Shown: positions 42,658 through 56,611 of the stretch, in pieces | Numbering within the stretch: position 1 is the first letter of the stretch | Layout: the number at the start of each line of letters is the position of its first letter | Assembly: GCF_030463535.1 (NCBI RefSeq) | Contig: NC_132879.1 | Coordinates: 45,341,970-45,405,969 of the forward strand | DNA: 64,000 nucleotides | Source of the DNA: Salminus brasiliensis | Lineage: Eukaryota > Chordata > Actinopteri > Characiformes > Bryconidae | Reading direction: 5' to 3' | Made by a program: the position numbers and the translations under genes | Notes under the pieces: model-generated | Seen by the model: the letters and a program-made list of their open reading frames with translations, nothing else | What the model was told of the DNA's origin: nothing | Databases searched by the model: none

Positions 42658-45332
42658 CCCTGAACGGGAGGCCCACTACCTCCCTTACTCTCCCTCCCTC
42701 TCCTTCTATGAATTTAAGGAATGAATGTTAAGGACTGAAGTGATCCCTCACAGAGTATTAGGTCTTCCCCTGCAAAGAGACTTTTTCCATTTTTATTTTT
42801 CTGGAATTTCCAGAAAATTAGAAACTACATTTGCTACAAGTGTATGGTTGTAATGGCACACACAGTGTAAAGAAACACTATGTAGCATTTTTACCTTACA
42901 ATAACAGCTTAAAAATCATTGTGATGCTCTTCTGACCTATAATAAGGAGAATAGCGTGGCTGTCATTGCTACTCCAGGCTTGGTACACTGATAACTGCAC
43001 ATGTAAGTAACTTCGGTTAAGTGAGCAGGAGTCATACTTGTCCTGTAACATGACTGAACTACGTCAGCCCAAATGCTTCTTTCACTTTTAGTGATGGGTC
43101 TGCATCTCTCAGCTTGCCCATAAAAAAAGAAAACGTGTACTTTAGTGTTGGCTCAAAGCACTAATTCCACCTCCCCACTGTAGGGGGAGTCCAGGAGTAA
43201 GAAATGCCAATTTTCCATAGTGTTGCTTTAATGTATTTGCATAGTGCACACAGCTTGCAAACTCAATACACTTACATTTATGGGATTTGCCTGATGCTCT
43301 TCTTCTCCAGAGCATCTTACATTTGAGTCATAATTACACAGATATGTTATTGGTGTTTGCGCCAGGAAAGGCTGTGCCATTATGCTACACCAATCAAAAG
43401 GATAACGTGTGTATGTATCTTCATGTTTTATTCGAAGTGCAGATCTTAATATTTATATTTATTTGAATTTAAAAATGTTCAAAATAGCTTTCTAATTCCA
43501 TGCGACACAGTTTAGTGTGTCTTAGATCAATAAAGGTTCTCTAAAGCCACCCTTAACAAAATAATCCCCATTATTCACAGCCTCTAAAATCCATGCCCAT
43601 ATTTGGAACTCATTGACAAAGCAAGGTTTTTGTTTTTTTTAAGTTGTCCCTACTGTTTTTACTGTTTAATGTTGTAAACCTGATTCATTTGACCCGTGTA
43701 TGTTTTTTTGACAACCTCATCAGAAATACCCTCAAAGAAGCCAAAAATCCTCATCAGGTGAGGCTACTCAAGATTCTTTAGGTAGCTAGAATGAGTTTCT
43801 TTAAGTAGCTGGTGTCATTATAGTGTTAAAGTTTAGTAGCAGGTGTAATTACAGCACCTGTTAACCTGCTTGAAGCATGAAAGCAGCAACATTCATATTT
43901 CAACTACTTTCAACTTTAGAGTTCAGACAATCTGGTGGCATTTGAGATAAAAAAAAAATACATTTTAGGCAGGACAGTAAGTAATGAGTTTGGAATGGTT
44001 TGTTAACCAGAGTGTATGACTGTGGTGATTTTCAAGAAAAGACAAAAACAAACAAACAACAAACTTTTTGCAATACCGAAATCCAACCTAGTTAGTCCCC
44101 CCTATTATGGCCATAACTACAGAATCACAGCAACTTCAGAGGCCTGCTGATTAATTAACAGCCCTGTTATGTGAGTGTGGATGCATGCATATCATAAGCT
44201 CTGCCCCATCCTTACCTGCTTTACTCATAAAAGTAGTGAATGGACATCAAGCACTCTTAGAGGTACAGGCAATGACAGTACTGTAGTTTGATGCACTGTT
44301 CAAAGGTAGTCATAAACAATGGGGACAGCTCTCTAGCCAAGTCAAGCGCTGTGACTGTGTTTTTATTGTGGACTGTGTTTACATTGGGGAGCCCCAGTAT
44401 GAGAACTGCATTGCCAAAAGCCAGTGTGTAAATGAGGAGAGAATACAGACCAGCATGCCATTTTATTGGGTCATTGGGTATACTAGTCAAAATGTGGTGT
44501 TAAGAGGTTATTTATTATATACATATTATTTCTTTCATATTTCCAGCAAATACAGATACCAGTAAGTAAATACAGTAAGACAGTTTTAAAGGACCCATAT
44601 CCTACATGCTTGTGGGTACTTTATTTATCCCCCATCCTGAGTTTTACTTATGACGTTTGTGTGGATTATTTACTTGATTGGCAAAGATGTAACATTAGTT
44701 AGTGAATAGCCAGAGCTAAACTGCTACGCTGAGTGGGGCAGATATATGTAAATGCGCTGGTTTGTTTCAACAGCTTAGTTTCTATATGGAATGTATAAAG
44801 TGGGGAGCTTTGATAGTTTTATAGTATTTAATATTATTTACATCAAACTCTTTTATGAAAAATAGGAAAATTCAGTTTTTCATGATATGTGCCCTTTAAA
44901 TGCATGAGGGCTTTAATGCTCTGTTCAGTCATGTTATACAAAAATCTTAAATCGAATCCCTGACGTGTACAAAAACAACAGGTTGTAAGTTCATATTAAG
45001 AGCACAAATACAAATGTAGAAACTTAAATTCTGTACAGCCATGATATCCAAGTTCTCCATATAGTGGCACTGCACAGCTGATTTGAGTGGCAGTGTCACC
45101 ATATGGAGAGCAACAGCCAGTGAATTTAAAGCAGCAAGCACTTTCCTTTCCACGTTCATAAAATCCAGTGTTGTCTGTCCTTTAAAGAAAACTTGTCCTC
45201 AAGACCTCTCTTGTTGGAAATGGAGAAATATAATATTACAGTAATCAAGACCTTTACTCAAACGATGCCATGCCCTGTAAAGATGTCATCACCCTCAGAA
45301 TCGCTACTCCGCTGTAAGAGGATACTGTTCTT

Positions 45333-45685
45333 TTTATTTTTTACACAGTGAGTCCACTGCCAAACACATTTGTCTTAGACAATGAAGAGATGTTTCCCAC
45401 TTATCCCACCAAACAGTGGCACCAGGCATTATTCAAGTGGCTTTGAATGTGACAGACTATGTTTCATTACACATCCCGATTACATGAGAGCCCCATTCTC
45501 TCAATAGGACCTCAGGGCACGTCGCTGACAAATCTAAGATATAAAAAGAAGTCTGAAGCTGAAGCTTGTGAGCATGGCAGATTGAGGCTTATTAGGCACC
45601 AGTCCAATGCCTATTGACTTGTTTGCCTATTGAGTTGTGCTTAGCTCCAGAACATTTCCAGTAGGCTTCAGTGGTTCCAGTAGGC
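45333..45685 (-). other. tspan33 3' UTR
   Basis: Downstream of the tspan33 stop codon. A - strand AATAAA lies at 45338-45333, about 350 nt after the stop. It is the most likely poly(A) signal that I can see. Confidence 0.5.
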
Positions 45686-48600
45686 TCAGCTCCACGGGTC
45701 TGAGCGGTGCTGCTGGTTGTAGTTCTGAAGTTTAATCTGATCCTGGATCTGGTTAATCAGGACCTGAGAGAGCAGAATTCCCACCAGCTGTGAAAGAAGA
45801 GTGAACTCAGTTATTTTGGCTGAGATACTAGTCATTGAGAGAATACACAGGGGGCCTAAGCTTGGACTATAAATTCAGACAGAACTATTAAAATTATTAC
45901 AATTTTACTATTTACTATTTTCCTATAGGTTTATAACCTAACAGTAATGTAATTACTATATAATTACCAATTGGACTGGCTTCTAATATTACCTAATAAT
46001 AAATAGTGATAACTGTATTATGAATGTAACATGGTTTACATTCATTGGTATCTCTACTGAACAGTAGATTGCATGCAATCCCGCGATCATTATTAGATTA
46101 ATAGTCTATGATATACATTTTCCAAGTGTTGCTTGTTCAGTTAATGAATTGGTGATGTTTGTAGAGCCTGGAAGTGGCATCTTTTCTATTGTATACATGA
46201 TTGAACAAACTGTAGATCCATAGAATGATTGTGCAAAAGAATAGTTAAATCAATAAAAAAGGTATGTGCATGTGAAAGTGAAAAAATAACAATAATTTCT
46301 GTAATACAGTAAAGTCAATACGCGTTTGGACAGTGACACAATTTTCAACCCTTCAGTTTTAAATCAAGGGGGTTAATATAAATATTGCAATAACTCTTTA
46401 GGAATTCCAACCATTTTTACATATTTCCTCTTTTTTCACAGGCAGAAAAGTAATTGGACTATTTACTGATATGTAATTTAATAGCCAGGTATGGTCTGTT
46501 CCTTTGTTATTTCATGAAAAAATGAAGGAGACAAAGGTCTGAAGCGCTGAACGTATTTGGTAGAGTGTTGAGAGGTGTTGCTACATGTGAGGGAGGTCAT
46601 TATTAGGCCAAAAAACAACCCTATCAGAGTGATAGCACAACTTTCTGGAATGACCAAATCAATAATTCGGTACATTCAGAAAAATAAAAAAGGTACTAGC
46701 GATCTCAGCAAAACTAGAGACCTGGAGGAAACCAGAAGACAACTAAAGTAGACAAACTAAAGTAGACAAAAAAAATCCCTTCATAACATCCAGTCAAGTC
46801 AAGGGAGTAGGCATATCACGGTTACAGTCTACAATCAAGAAACACATTAATAAATATAAATACAGAATGTTTACCTGATTGCAAAGCAATGTTAACACTC
46901 AAGAACAAGAAAGGTAAGACTAGACTGATAGAAGACATCTTCAAAAACCTGCCCAGTTCTGGATCAAGATAGTTTGGATAGATGAAAGCCAGATTAACTT
47001 GAATATGTGGGAGTAATATGTAGAGGTTACTTATCTGAAGCATACCACATCATCTGTTAAACATGGTGAAGACACTGTTATGGCATGGGCATGTATGGCT
47101 GCCACTGGAACTTTGGAGTCACTGATGTTTATTCATAATAAGACTGTTAATACACTGTGTGCACAATTATTAGGCAAGTCTTCTTTTTGAGGATTATTGT
47201 TATTAATCACCAACTACAGTGCTCTCGGTTAATCCAAAATGTTAATAAACCTCAAATATGAATGTTTAAGAAAGAAAAAGTGAGGTTTTGGTTTTCTTAG
47301 GAGAATATCTATATGTGCACAATTTTTGGGCAACTATTATTATGCAGCTAAATGCACACATTTTCCCATCTCACTTAATTTTCATCTGTTCAAGTGAGAA
47401 TTATAAAGAAACAACTTAAAACTTTCCAACAAACATTAAAATCAGTGACCGATATAGCCACCCTTCTTTTCAATAACAGTGACAAGCCTTCCATTCATGG
47501 AGTCAGCAACCACAGCCTCCCAGACACTGTTCAGAGAGATGTACTGTTTTTCTTCACTGTAAATCTCCCATTTTAGAATTGCCCACAAGTTCTCAATGGG
47601 GTTCAGGTCAGGTGAGGAAGGGGGCCATGTCATATGTTTTTCATCTTTAATGCCTTTATTTTCTAGCCATGCAGAGGAGTACTTGGATGCATGTGATGAA
47701 GCATTGTCCTGCATAAAAATCATTGTCTTTTTGAAAGATGCAGACTTCGTCCTGTACCACTGCTTAAAGAAAGTGCCCATCCTCAACCCGAAAAGGTCCC
47801 ACCAGCTCATCTTTAATAATACCAGCCCATACCAGTACCCCACCTCCATATTGCTGGGGTCTGACACAAAATGGAGCTCTGTGCCCGTTACTGATCCAGC
47901 CACGAGCCCATCCACCTGGTCCGTCCATTTCATCAGTCCATAAAATCTGTCTCTGAGCCCTGAACATCTTGTACTTCTTGGTACTCCAGGTAGGTTGCAG
48001 TTCTGGAATATGACAGAACTGGAAGATAACGGGTTCCTGGTAGCTTCATGCTTGATTCTTCTCAAATCCTTGGCAGTTAATTTGCGTCTTTTTTCTGAAC
48101 ATGTTTCTTGCGAGCCTTATGACTATTTGCAACAAAACAATTGATGGTTCTGTGATCTCGCCCCAATATCTTAACAATTTTAAAAGTGTTGCATCCCTCT
48201 GAGAAACGTTTGGTAACTTTTCATAGTCAGTTAAATCTCTTTTTTGACCCATTTTGCCTAAAGAAAAAAACTGCCTAATAATCGTGCACACCTTGATATA
48301 GGGTGTTGACCTCTTTAGGCCACACCCTCTCTCATTACACAGACACCATTAAGCATTCAAGTTTATCCAGCTTGGAGTTTAATATGCCTAAGAAAAATAA
48401 TATGGTCAAAATACCCACTTGCCCAATAATTGTGCACACAGTGTAGAAGTAGTGGAAGGAATTCTGAAGTGTGTAGAGATATAGACGTTCTGCTCAGATA
48501 CAGTCAAATTCTGCAAAACTTACAGGGCAGCTCTTCACAGTACAGATGGATAATGATTTAAAACATATCCCAAAAGCAACCCAAGAGCTGCTTTAAGGAA

Positions 48601-51600
48601 CGTGAATGGAAAGTTCTTAAATGGCAGCTTGATTCAGATATCTGACCTCAAGCCAAATGAGCAGCTTTTCACTTACTGAAGAAAAAACTGAAGTCAGTTG
48701 AGTTGAGTCAGTTTGAGCAGCACCTGAGGGCCTGCTCAAAAAGCATCTCAAGGTAAGGAACTTGGGTTGCCCATGTCACTTCAGACAGTCATTGACTGTG
48801 AATGATTAAAAATACTTATATATAAATACTTATAATGATTTGTTTGTCCAATTAATTCTGTGCATGAAAAAATGAAGGATTGGAAAAATTCCTAAAGAGT
48901 TAATGCAATATTTCATGAACACCTTACTTTATAGTTAAGACTTAGGGCAGCGGTGAGGAACTCCAGTCCTGGAGGGCCAGATTCCCACACAGTTTTGTGC
49001 TTTTCCTGATCAGTTACACCTGATTCAACTAGTAGGTGTGCTAAAGCAGGAAAGTCAGCAGTCAAATATGCTGAACTCCGGAAACTCAACAAGTTTAGTA
49101 AATGTATTTGTATTTTCATGTTTTTGTTTTCCACTTGAAGACATCTTACCTGAGGAATGGCCAGGCCCAGTGCTACGCCTCCCAACAGAAACAGGTTGCT
49201 GTGAATCCAGTTGACTAGTTTGTCGATGCAGCCATTGGTGTTGATGAAGGCGTCAGCTTGAAGGTGATCTAACGCCTGCATCCCATGCCCACACATGGTG
49301 TTTATAACGTTCTGTGACCAGAAAGACAATAAAGAGTGTAAAACAACATGATCACTCTTAAATACCAAATACATCCTTAAATACAATATGCTGTAGAGGT
49401 AACTGAGGTAACTGTGGAGTTCCTACACCTAATAGTGGCATAATAGTGGTTTTAGGATGTTTAGTTTTTTTTTAAATCTACAGTTAATATACAGTACAGA
49501 AAATAATATATGCAACTATTTGTCTAGGAAGTAGGGGTTTATAAACAATACATTATGATATGAAGTGTATTAGCTTAATAAAAGCTCTCCTTTACAGTAT
49601 CCTTTCAATATCCAGTTTAGACACTTCCTTCATTAAAGTAAACCAGTGGGGCTGCTAGTAGAATAGCACAGATCCAAACAGAATTCAGCAACCAAACCTG
49701 CGTTCTACTGAAATCAGTTGTTCTTTTTAAACAATATACCTGTTTATTTGCATTAATAATAATAATTAAAATAGTATTCACAGAAACACACTTACTGCAG
49801 GTTCAATATTTCCGGACAATTGAGTATTAAGGAGTAGTATTAAAGTATTAAAGAGTCAAATAAAAAACAAACAAACTGTCTATTCACTCCAAAATCCACA
49901 CAGTTCACATATGAAATATAATAAATGTATCATTTTTATGATGGCACTTATTTTATTTATATTTCCACCTATCCTGTCTGCAACAACTTAGCCCCACTCA
50001 TTCACACCTAAGTTAGGAGAAGTGTTTCAGCCTGGACCAGTGGTCCCCAAACTTGCTGCTGGAAAGCTTTCTTAACCTAGACGTTGTATCCAACCCTAAT
50101 TCACCCCCTACAACTAATGACGGCCTTCTGAAGTTCTTGACTGGCTAAATGGGGTGTGTTTAATTTGGGTTGGAACTGAAACCTGCAGGAAGGTAGCTCG
50201 CCAGAAGGCAGGGTGGAGAACATTTGGCCTAGACTGCTTTTTAAATAAAATGGCAAGCAGAACAGGGCTCATTTACATATAAATAAAAAGTCTTAAAAGC
50301 ACAGTAGTAATAAAAAAAAGCCATGTTGTAAAATGGTCACGTATAAAAATGAATCACGTGACTATTTTTCTGTTTAGACAAAATCCTTGTATCTCCATTT
50401 TTGCTGTTTTTCACTTTTTGGCACAGTTTGAATTTGGTAATTGATATTTACATTGTGTTAAAACTGTATAATGAATGGACCAATTGAAATGCTCCCAGAA
50501 ATTGTTTTACATTGACTTCCACTAAACATTAAGAAGGTTGCCATTTTGGAGGGATGAGGTTTTTGCATGATAGCGACTATAAACTCACAAAAACATCCTA
50601 AAAGAACAAAATAAAATACAAGAACCGTGAAGGTCATGGGCACTTTAGAATGTAATCTAGGCTTTTCTGCATAACACAGTTAAACTAAGGCCTTGTCCCT
50701 CATAACACAGTATCACAGTATTTCCAGACATTACCACGAGAAAGCAGGCTTAGTCAAGACTAATCAGACCACAGAAAAATGTTTGGCCTGCTATTGCTTA
50801 CCTCATCTTTAGAGATCAGACAGCAGGAGAAAGGCACAGCACAGCGCTCTCTGCTCGGGTTGTCATCGGTGCAGTTAAAATATATGTTTCGTGACCAGTC
50901 CTTGTATGAAGTGCCACCACAGCAGGCAAACTAATCACACATAACAAGACAGGAGGAGGTCCCCATTGTTTTCACTAGTTATGGACAATGTAATGACACA
51001 TTCATTGACTAAAGCCATAAAAAGAACAAAGAAAGCACAAAGACTGAGACTCAACCTCTTTTTGTCCAAAATCAATGAGGTTTTGAAGGTCCAGATCATC
51101 TCTGTAATGCAGGATTGCATTGTTAATCATTTCGGTCACTTTATGGCGTACCTGCAAAACATGGGAACAATATATATATATAATGCACATTGCAATGCAA
51201 TCCTGCATGAATGTCTGCATCCCAGTATAGTGTTGTGGTTGCACAGCTATGCTAAATTAATATAGACAGCAGGGGGCGCTTTTTTAACATAAGATTTATT
51301 TGAGAGGATTTATTTTTACACCCCCCCCCCAAAAAAAGGGTTGTTCAAGTATTCTTTAGTAAAGTTAATGGTTCTTTATACAATTATAACACCATTAATA
51401 AATTGTCAGATTTCATAACATAATAAAATCGGAAACTTTAAAAATGTAGCTTCTAAAAATAGTTATGAACAACATATGACAGCATTTTTTTATGAGGATA
51501 TACAATATGCTGTTCTAAGTATATTGTGAATATCTTTAGTGCTTTAAGAACAATTTCTTTGTAGTGAGTGTAATTAGATGAAGAGCCACAGATTTTGAAT

Positions 51601-54600
51601 ATAAATCACTGTATGTCCTACATGTTTCAGTATGGGAGAGTATATGAAAGGCCGTTTTTTTAAGAATCTACTGCTACCAGTACATTTTGTCTTCATGTCA
51701 AAATATTGTAATAAATAACATGTATTGTGAAATGGTCTTTAATTTTGCGATTTAACATTATTACCATATCGCCCCCCATTATTAGAAAGCACTCTATTTT
51801 TTTGTTGTTTTTGTAATACATTTATTTGTTGTTTTGTTTTCCTTTTTCTTCCATTTTGGTACTGCCAATTAACTTCCCCTAGCACTAGCAATGCTCCCGA
51901 CACTAGGAGTGTCTCCTCTGAAACATGTAAAGCCAGGCACCGCCTCTTTTCGAACATAGCTGGACAGCCAACACACTCAGAGGATAGCACCAAGTCCCCA
52001 GCTCCACCGCACAAGCTAACAGATGCCTGTGCTGACAAACATTGCTTAAGAATGATGACGGGAGAGAGCGCCATCTACCCACTCAGAGAGAGCACAGCCT
52101 TTGTGCTCTCTCTAAATCTGCTGATGGCAAAGAGGCATGGCTCAGGATTTGAACTCGCAACTCCGGGGCCATAGTGGTAGCGCATTAGACTGAGCCACTA
52201 AGCCACTAAATTTTCCACTGAGCCACTAAATTTTCAGATCTACTTTCAAAACATCCTCTGGGGATCAGCAGGCAAACACAGAACACAGACTTGTCAGAGC
52301 CAGTTTTCAGTTTTCTGTAATTGTTCTTAGACTATTAAGGTGCATTTATACTTGTAGTTTGGTTCTCTTGTCCAGACCAAAGCAAAAAATCATACATTGT
52401 TGAATTTGGTTCAATCTGGTTTAATTAGCATTCACACTGACACAAGCGAGAAGATGTGAACAGAAGTGAATTGGATCAATTTTAGGATTTTCTGACAACT
52501 GCACGTTCTGACTATGTCTTATTATGGCTTGTGGGTTATATGTGTCCCTTTTTGCTAAAAAAAAAATGCATAAAGTGTATAGGTAATAAATTACTTGATC
52601 ATATATTTGACTGTAAACACTGCGAATACATTTGACACTGATTACTGCACAGAGAGTCAAAAGTTCTGTAGAAGCATATATTTTACCTTGTCTGAAAAGA
52701 CAAAACCCAAAATTCCAGCAGCCAGTTGCAGCAGAAAGAGGATCGTCAAGCAGATGCAGAACTGCAGGGAGAGGAGAGATGTTCACACATAACTTCCAAT
52801 TCAGTTTTCAGACACCTAAGCATCAACTTGGATTTACAATTCGTCCACAACTCTAAGAAGCATCAAGCTGACAGCTGATTTTTTTTTGGTTGTCGAGGCT
52901 TTATTTAAGGTCGGTCTCGTTCTTATGCTTTGGTTCATAAAGCCTGACTGTTTTCCTGGGAACTAAAACGGACCGTTTGCAGGAGGCAGATGTTTTCTCG
53001 GAGAGAACCCACGCAGCCGCAGAAAGTGAGGAAGAACATGAGAACTCCAACAATCATCAGCAGGATGGAGGGGTCCACAGTCAAACAGGCCATAGCCGTC
53101 TCTGCACAAAATAAAGAAAGGCTGATGTTAGCATTCAGCGGTGGCTTAGACTTCAGTGGTGGTGAAAGGCATTATGACAGGGCACTTACATAACATAAGA
53201 AATGAAACCACAAAAACATGGTGGGAAAATACCAAACTATTCATTCTCTGTGAAACTGAAAGAGAGTTACAGGACTGGGACTTCTTTAGACTGAAGTTTA
53301 AAACAACCATGTTTTCAAACTTAGTGGCATTAACTGCTTACTGCCAAGCAGACATGTTGTTTCCTACACTTCAGGGAATGAAGACAGAACTTCCATTACT
53401 GGGGAAAAATAAGCATTAATACAATTATTGGCCCATTTAAGTAATAAGTAAGTAAGTCAGCAATTTCATACTGGTGATTTTAATCTGCAGGGATGAAACG
53501 AACACAACCGAACACATTTTGAAATTTTATGTTAATATGTTTTTAATAGTTGGAGCCAAATTAAAAAAAAATTAATAGAGGAAACCTAACATTTCCGCTA
53601 AAAATTAAACTGTAGACTAAGGCTCTGCTGCTTGCCAATAATTCAGCTGAAAGTGGAGTAAGTTACTTACAGTTTACAGTTCACTATTTACAATTTAATG
53701 GTGTTTGGACAAATTAACTAAGCGTAATTTAAATACATGAAAATATTTGCACCAAAATAAATATGTATAAGTATTAAGTAAGACTGCTAGAAACTCTGGC
53801 AATGCAATTTTTGGCGATAAAACAAAACAGCAAATATCAGCACAATACGATTTCTATAAAAAAAATATTTCTATAACATCTATTGTCATTTTAACTGAGT
53901 GTGTGAGTAAAATGCACCACAAAGTGAGCCTGTCTGGAATAATATATGTGGGGTAAAACTAACCCTACTAAGTCCTTTACAGTCTGGCTAGCTCTCACTG
54001 TGAGCACTTTATGTACAGCACTATATAACAGCCAATAACAGGGTGATTAAAATATATATATTTTTATTTTATAAAGCTACAGTACTTTACAGTACTTCCA
54101 CAGGGTGGCAGACTAGGCAAACACTGCACAATTCGATATCAATCATTCAATAAATGTTAAACCTCCAGTCTAAAACCAACTGCAAATGTTAAACTGCTGT
54201 GAATCAGGACAGAGAAGCATTAGCAGGTTAGCATTAGCACAGCACAAATACAAAGTATGGCTGACTGAAATGCCACAAATTCCAGCTTGGCTACCAGTCC
54301 ACCGAGTATCAGACAGCCTGCTGAGCTAACTGCTGAGCTCCCGACACAAGTGGGCGAAGTCGGGCGATTGGTATTGGAGTAAAACAAAGGCAAAATAAGA
54401 CCATGAGGCCATATTTGGACTCATATTCAGCTATATAGGCTTAGATAAGTTCTTGCTAGCTAAACACCACACCACAACCACCAAGACCACCGTATTCGAC
54501 ACAGATCGAATTTGGCCTTTAACCCATCTGTGCAATGAACACACACTTACACAGTAGTGATCAAACAGAGAGCACACTTGCCCAGAGAGGTGGGCAGCCA

Positions 54601-56564
54601 TTGCTGCGGCACCCGGGGAGTAGAGAGGGCGAAGGGCCTTGTTCAAGGGCCCACCAGTGGCATCGAGCCCACAACCCTGTCATTAATAGCACAGTGCTCT
54701 AACCGCTGAGCCACTGCTGCCCAAACACACCATATTCTAGCTAATGGAGTTGCTAAACTGTCAACTATGGTGGCCTCTCTCCCCCCCACCTGTTGTCAGA
54801 GTGTGACATCACCAATCAGTGAGCACCCACAGCGTCCCCTACCTTGTGTCTCTCTTAATTGCACATGGGGGAATGAGCTTAATTGGCCATGTACTAGATA
54901 GAAAATAATGTGACTGATATACCACCCTCATTTTGAGATACCATCAATATTAAATACTGCAGTATATAGTATAGTATGGTAAAAAAAAATCTGCATGTAA
55001 TCATGCTACGGTAATGTCAGAAACTAAAAAGCATGTTTTACTTAAATCTCCTTAACTATATAAAAATGTTACTCTCCCCTTCGATGAAAATAACCCCTAG
55101 TTCACCTCAATCTGCTTGCCTCAAAAATAAATCACAGGTCTGTTCCCTCTACTGTCTACTGTATCCTCAAAAAAATCCAAAAAATAAGCACAGCTGATGT
55201 ATATAATTGACTCTTTTGGTGGTATGCATGTGTTTACACTAATCAAAGATGAGTTTAATAGCAGCTCTTATAATGGTACAGTATTATGACTATGAGTTCA
55301 TCATATCAGCTCACCATGTTTAGTTATCCTGGCGAACACACCAATGGACATCAGCACCAGTGAGATAATCTGTTATGAAATGGAGAGAGAGAAAGAGAGA
55401 CAGACATTAATTAGGCAGGCTGTATTAGGAGGCTTATCAGAAAAAGAAAAATACCCTTTACTGATTTACAGGTTGTACACTTAAAGGTTGTTTGTGATTA
55501 AAAGTGGAACTAAAAGTGGTTCTTTTATGGCCTCACTTAAAAAAAACCCTTTACAGCACCTTTATTTTTAGGAGTGTACATTTGTAGGAGTATAAATATA
55601 CTGTCACCTCATAAACTGGATATAATGCACTAGTCCGGATGCAGATGCTGTGATTGCTGTGACTGGATTTAAATGCATATACAATTCTCATATTAATAAG
55701 ATATATTGCATCAATTAAAAAAACTTGTTGGAATTGTGTTGCAATGAGGAAATGAGTAGTGTATGAAATCTCCCAGGTAGTACATTTGGACACAGTTAAC
55801 ATGAATTGCAGTGAATAACAGGACATTGCACAACATCATTTGTATCTTCTTCATAGCTTTCCAGGGAGTGGTAAGCTTTGTTGCAATATGTTGTTTATGT
55901 GTGCTCTCACAATGTCAAACACACAGTTTCTGGCATCTGTGTGTAACCTCTGAACCGTGTTGGGTTTGTCTTTTACTGCGTGTTTCAGTACTGGTTTTGA
56001 CATGCCCCCTGTCGACTAGACTATTCAGTTCTCTCTGGAAAATCCATAAGCCATCCTAAAGGCTGTTTCATTCCCCTAATGGCTCAAGTGAAGTTTCATA
56101 GTTTGGCGAATCGTGTGAACACACATGCTGACTTGGTCAGTAAAACTTTCTCAGAAATCACTGGGACGTGAAGCTTTTCAAACCCAAACAAACAGTGGAT
56201 AAAGCTGTCCAGAAAATGATAACATTTAAATTAAATAACATTATTTTTACATATAAATTAAATAACATTATCCCAGTGTGACCACATTTGCTGTGGTCAC
56301 ACTGGGACCTAGATGTGGGCATTTTGCTTAAATTGCAGGTTGCCTAGTTGAGAAAACAGGGAAAGCCAATATTTCGATTTTACAAAAGCAGAGTTTCTAA
56401 AAGCAGCAAGTCAAAATTGCCCTGAGTTTGTTTTTGTGTAAAAAAATTACGGCAGACAGAAGAGCATGAAAACTAACTGTCCCATGAGTGTATACTGATC
56501 CTGTAGCTGGACTTGAGCAGCTGGAAATCTAAGGTAAGTACAGCAAAGAGAGAAAGAGAAAGAC

Positions 56565-56611
<47 letters not shown>

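Larger units (their letters stand above)
40131..45332. other. Spacer between tspan33 and smo, no gene seen
   Basis: About 5 kb with no recognisable exon. It contains the repeat cluster at 41157-41490, an (ATT)n plus T run (about 41490-41536), a GA-rich and (CA)n stretch (42588-42657), and ordinary AT-rich sequence. Small open frames across these are low-complexity or unmatched to any family I know. Confidence 0.5.

Noticed and set aside
47596-47943. 115-codon + strand frame
   Set aside because: It is antisense to the younger Tc1 transposase on the - strand.
51790-54722. True tRNA genes at the SINE heads
   Set aside because: A and B boxes are present, but the cloverleaf pairing is not kept and each is followed by a SINE body.
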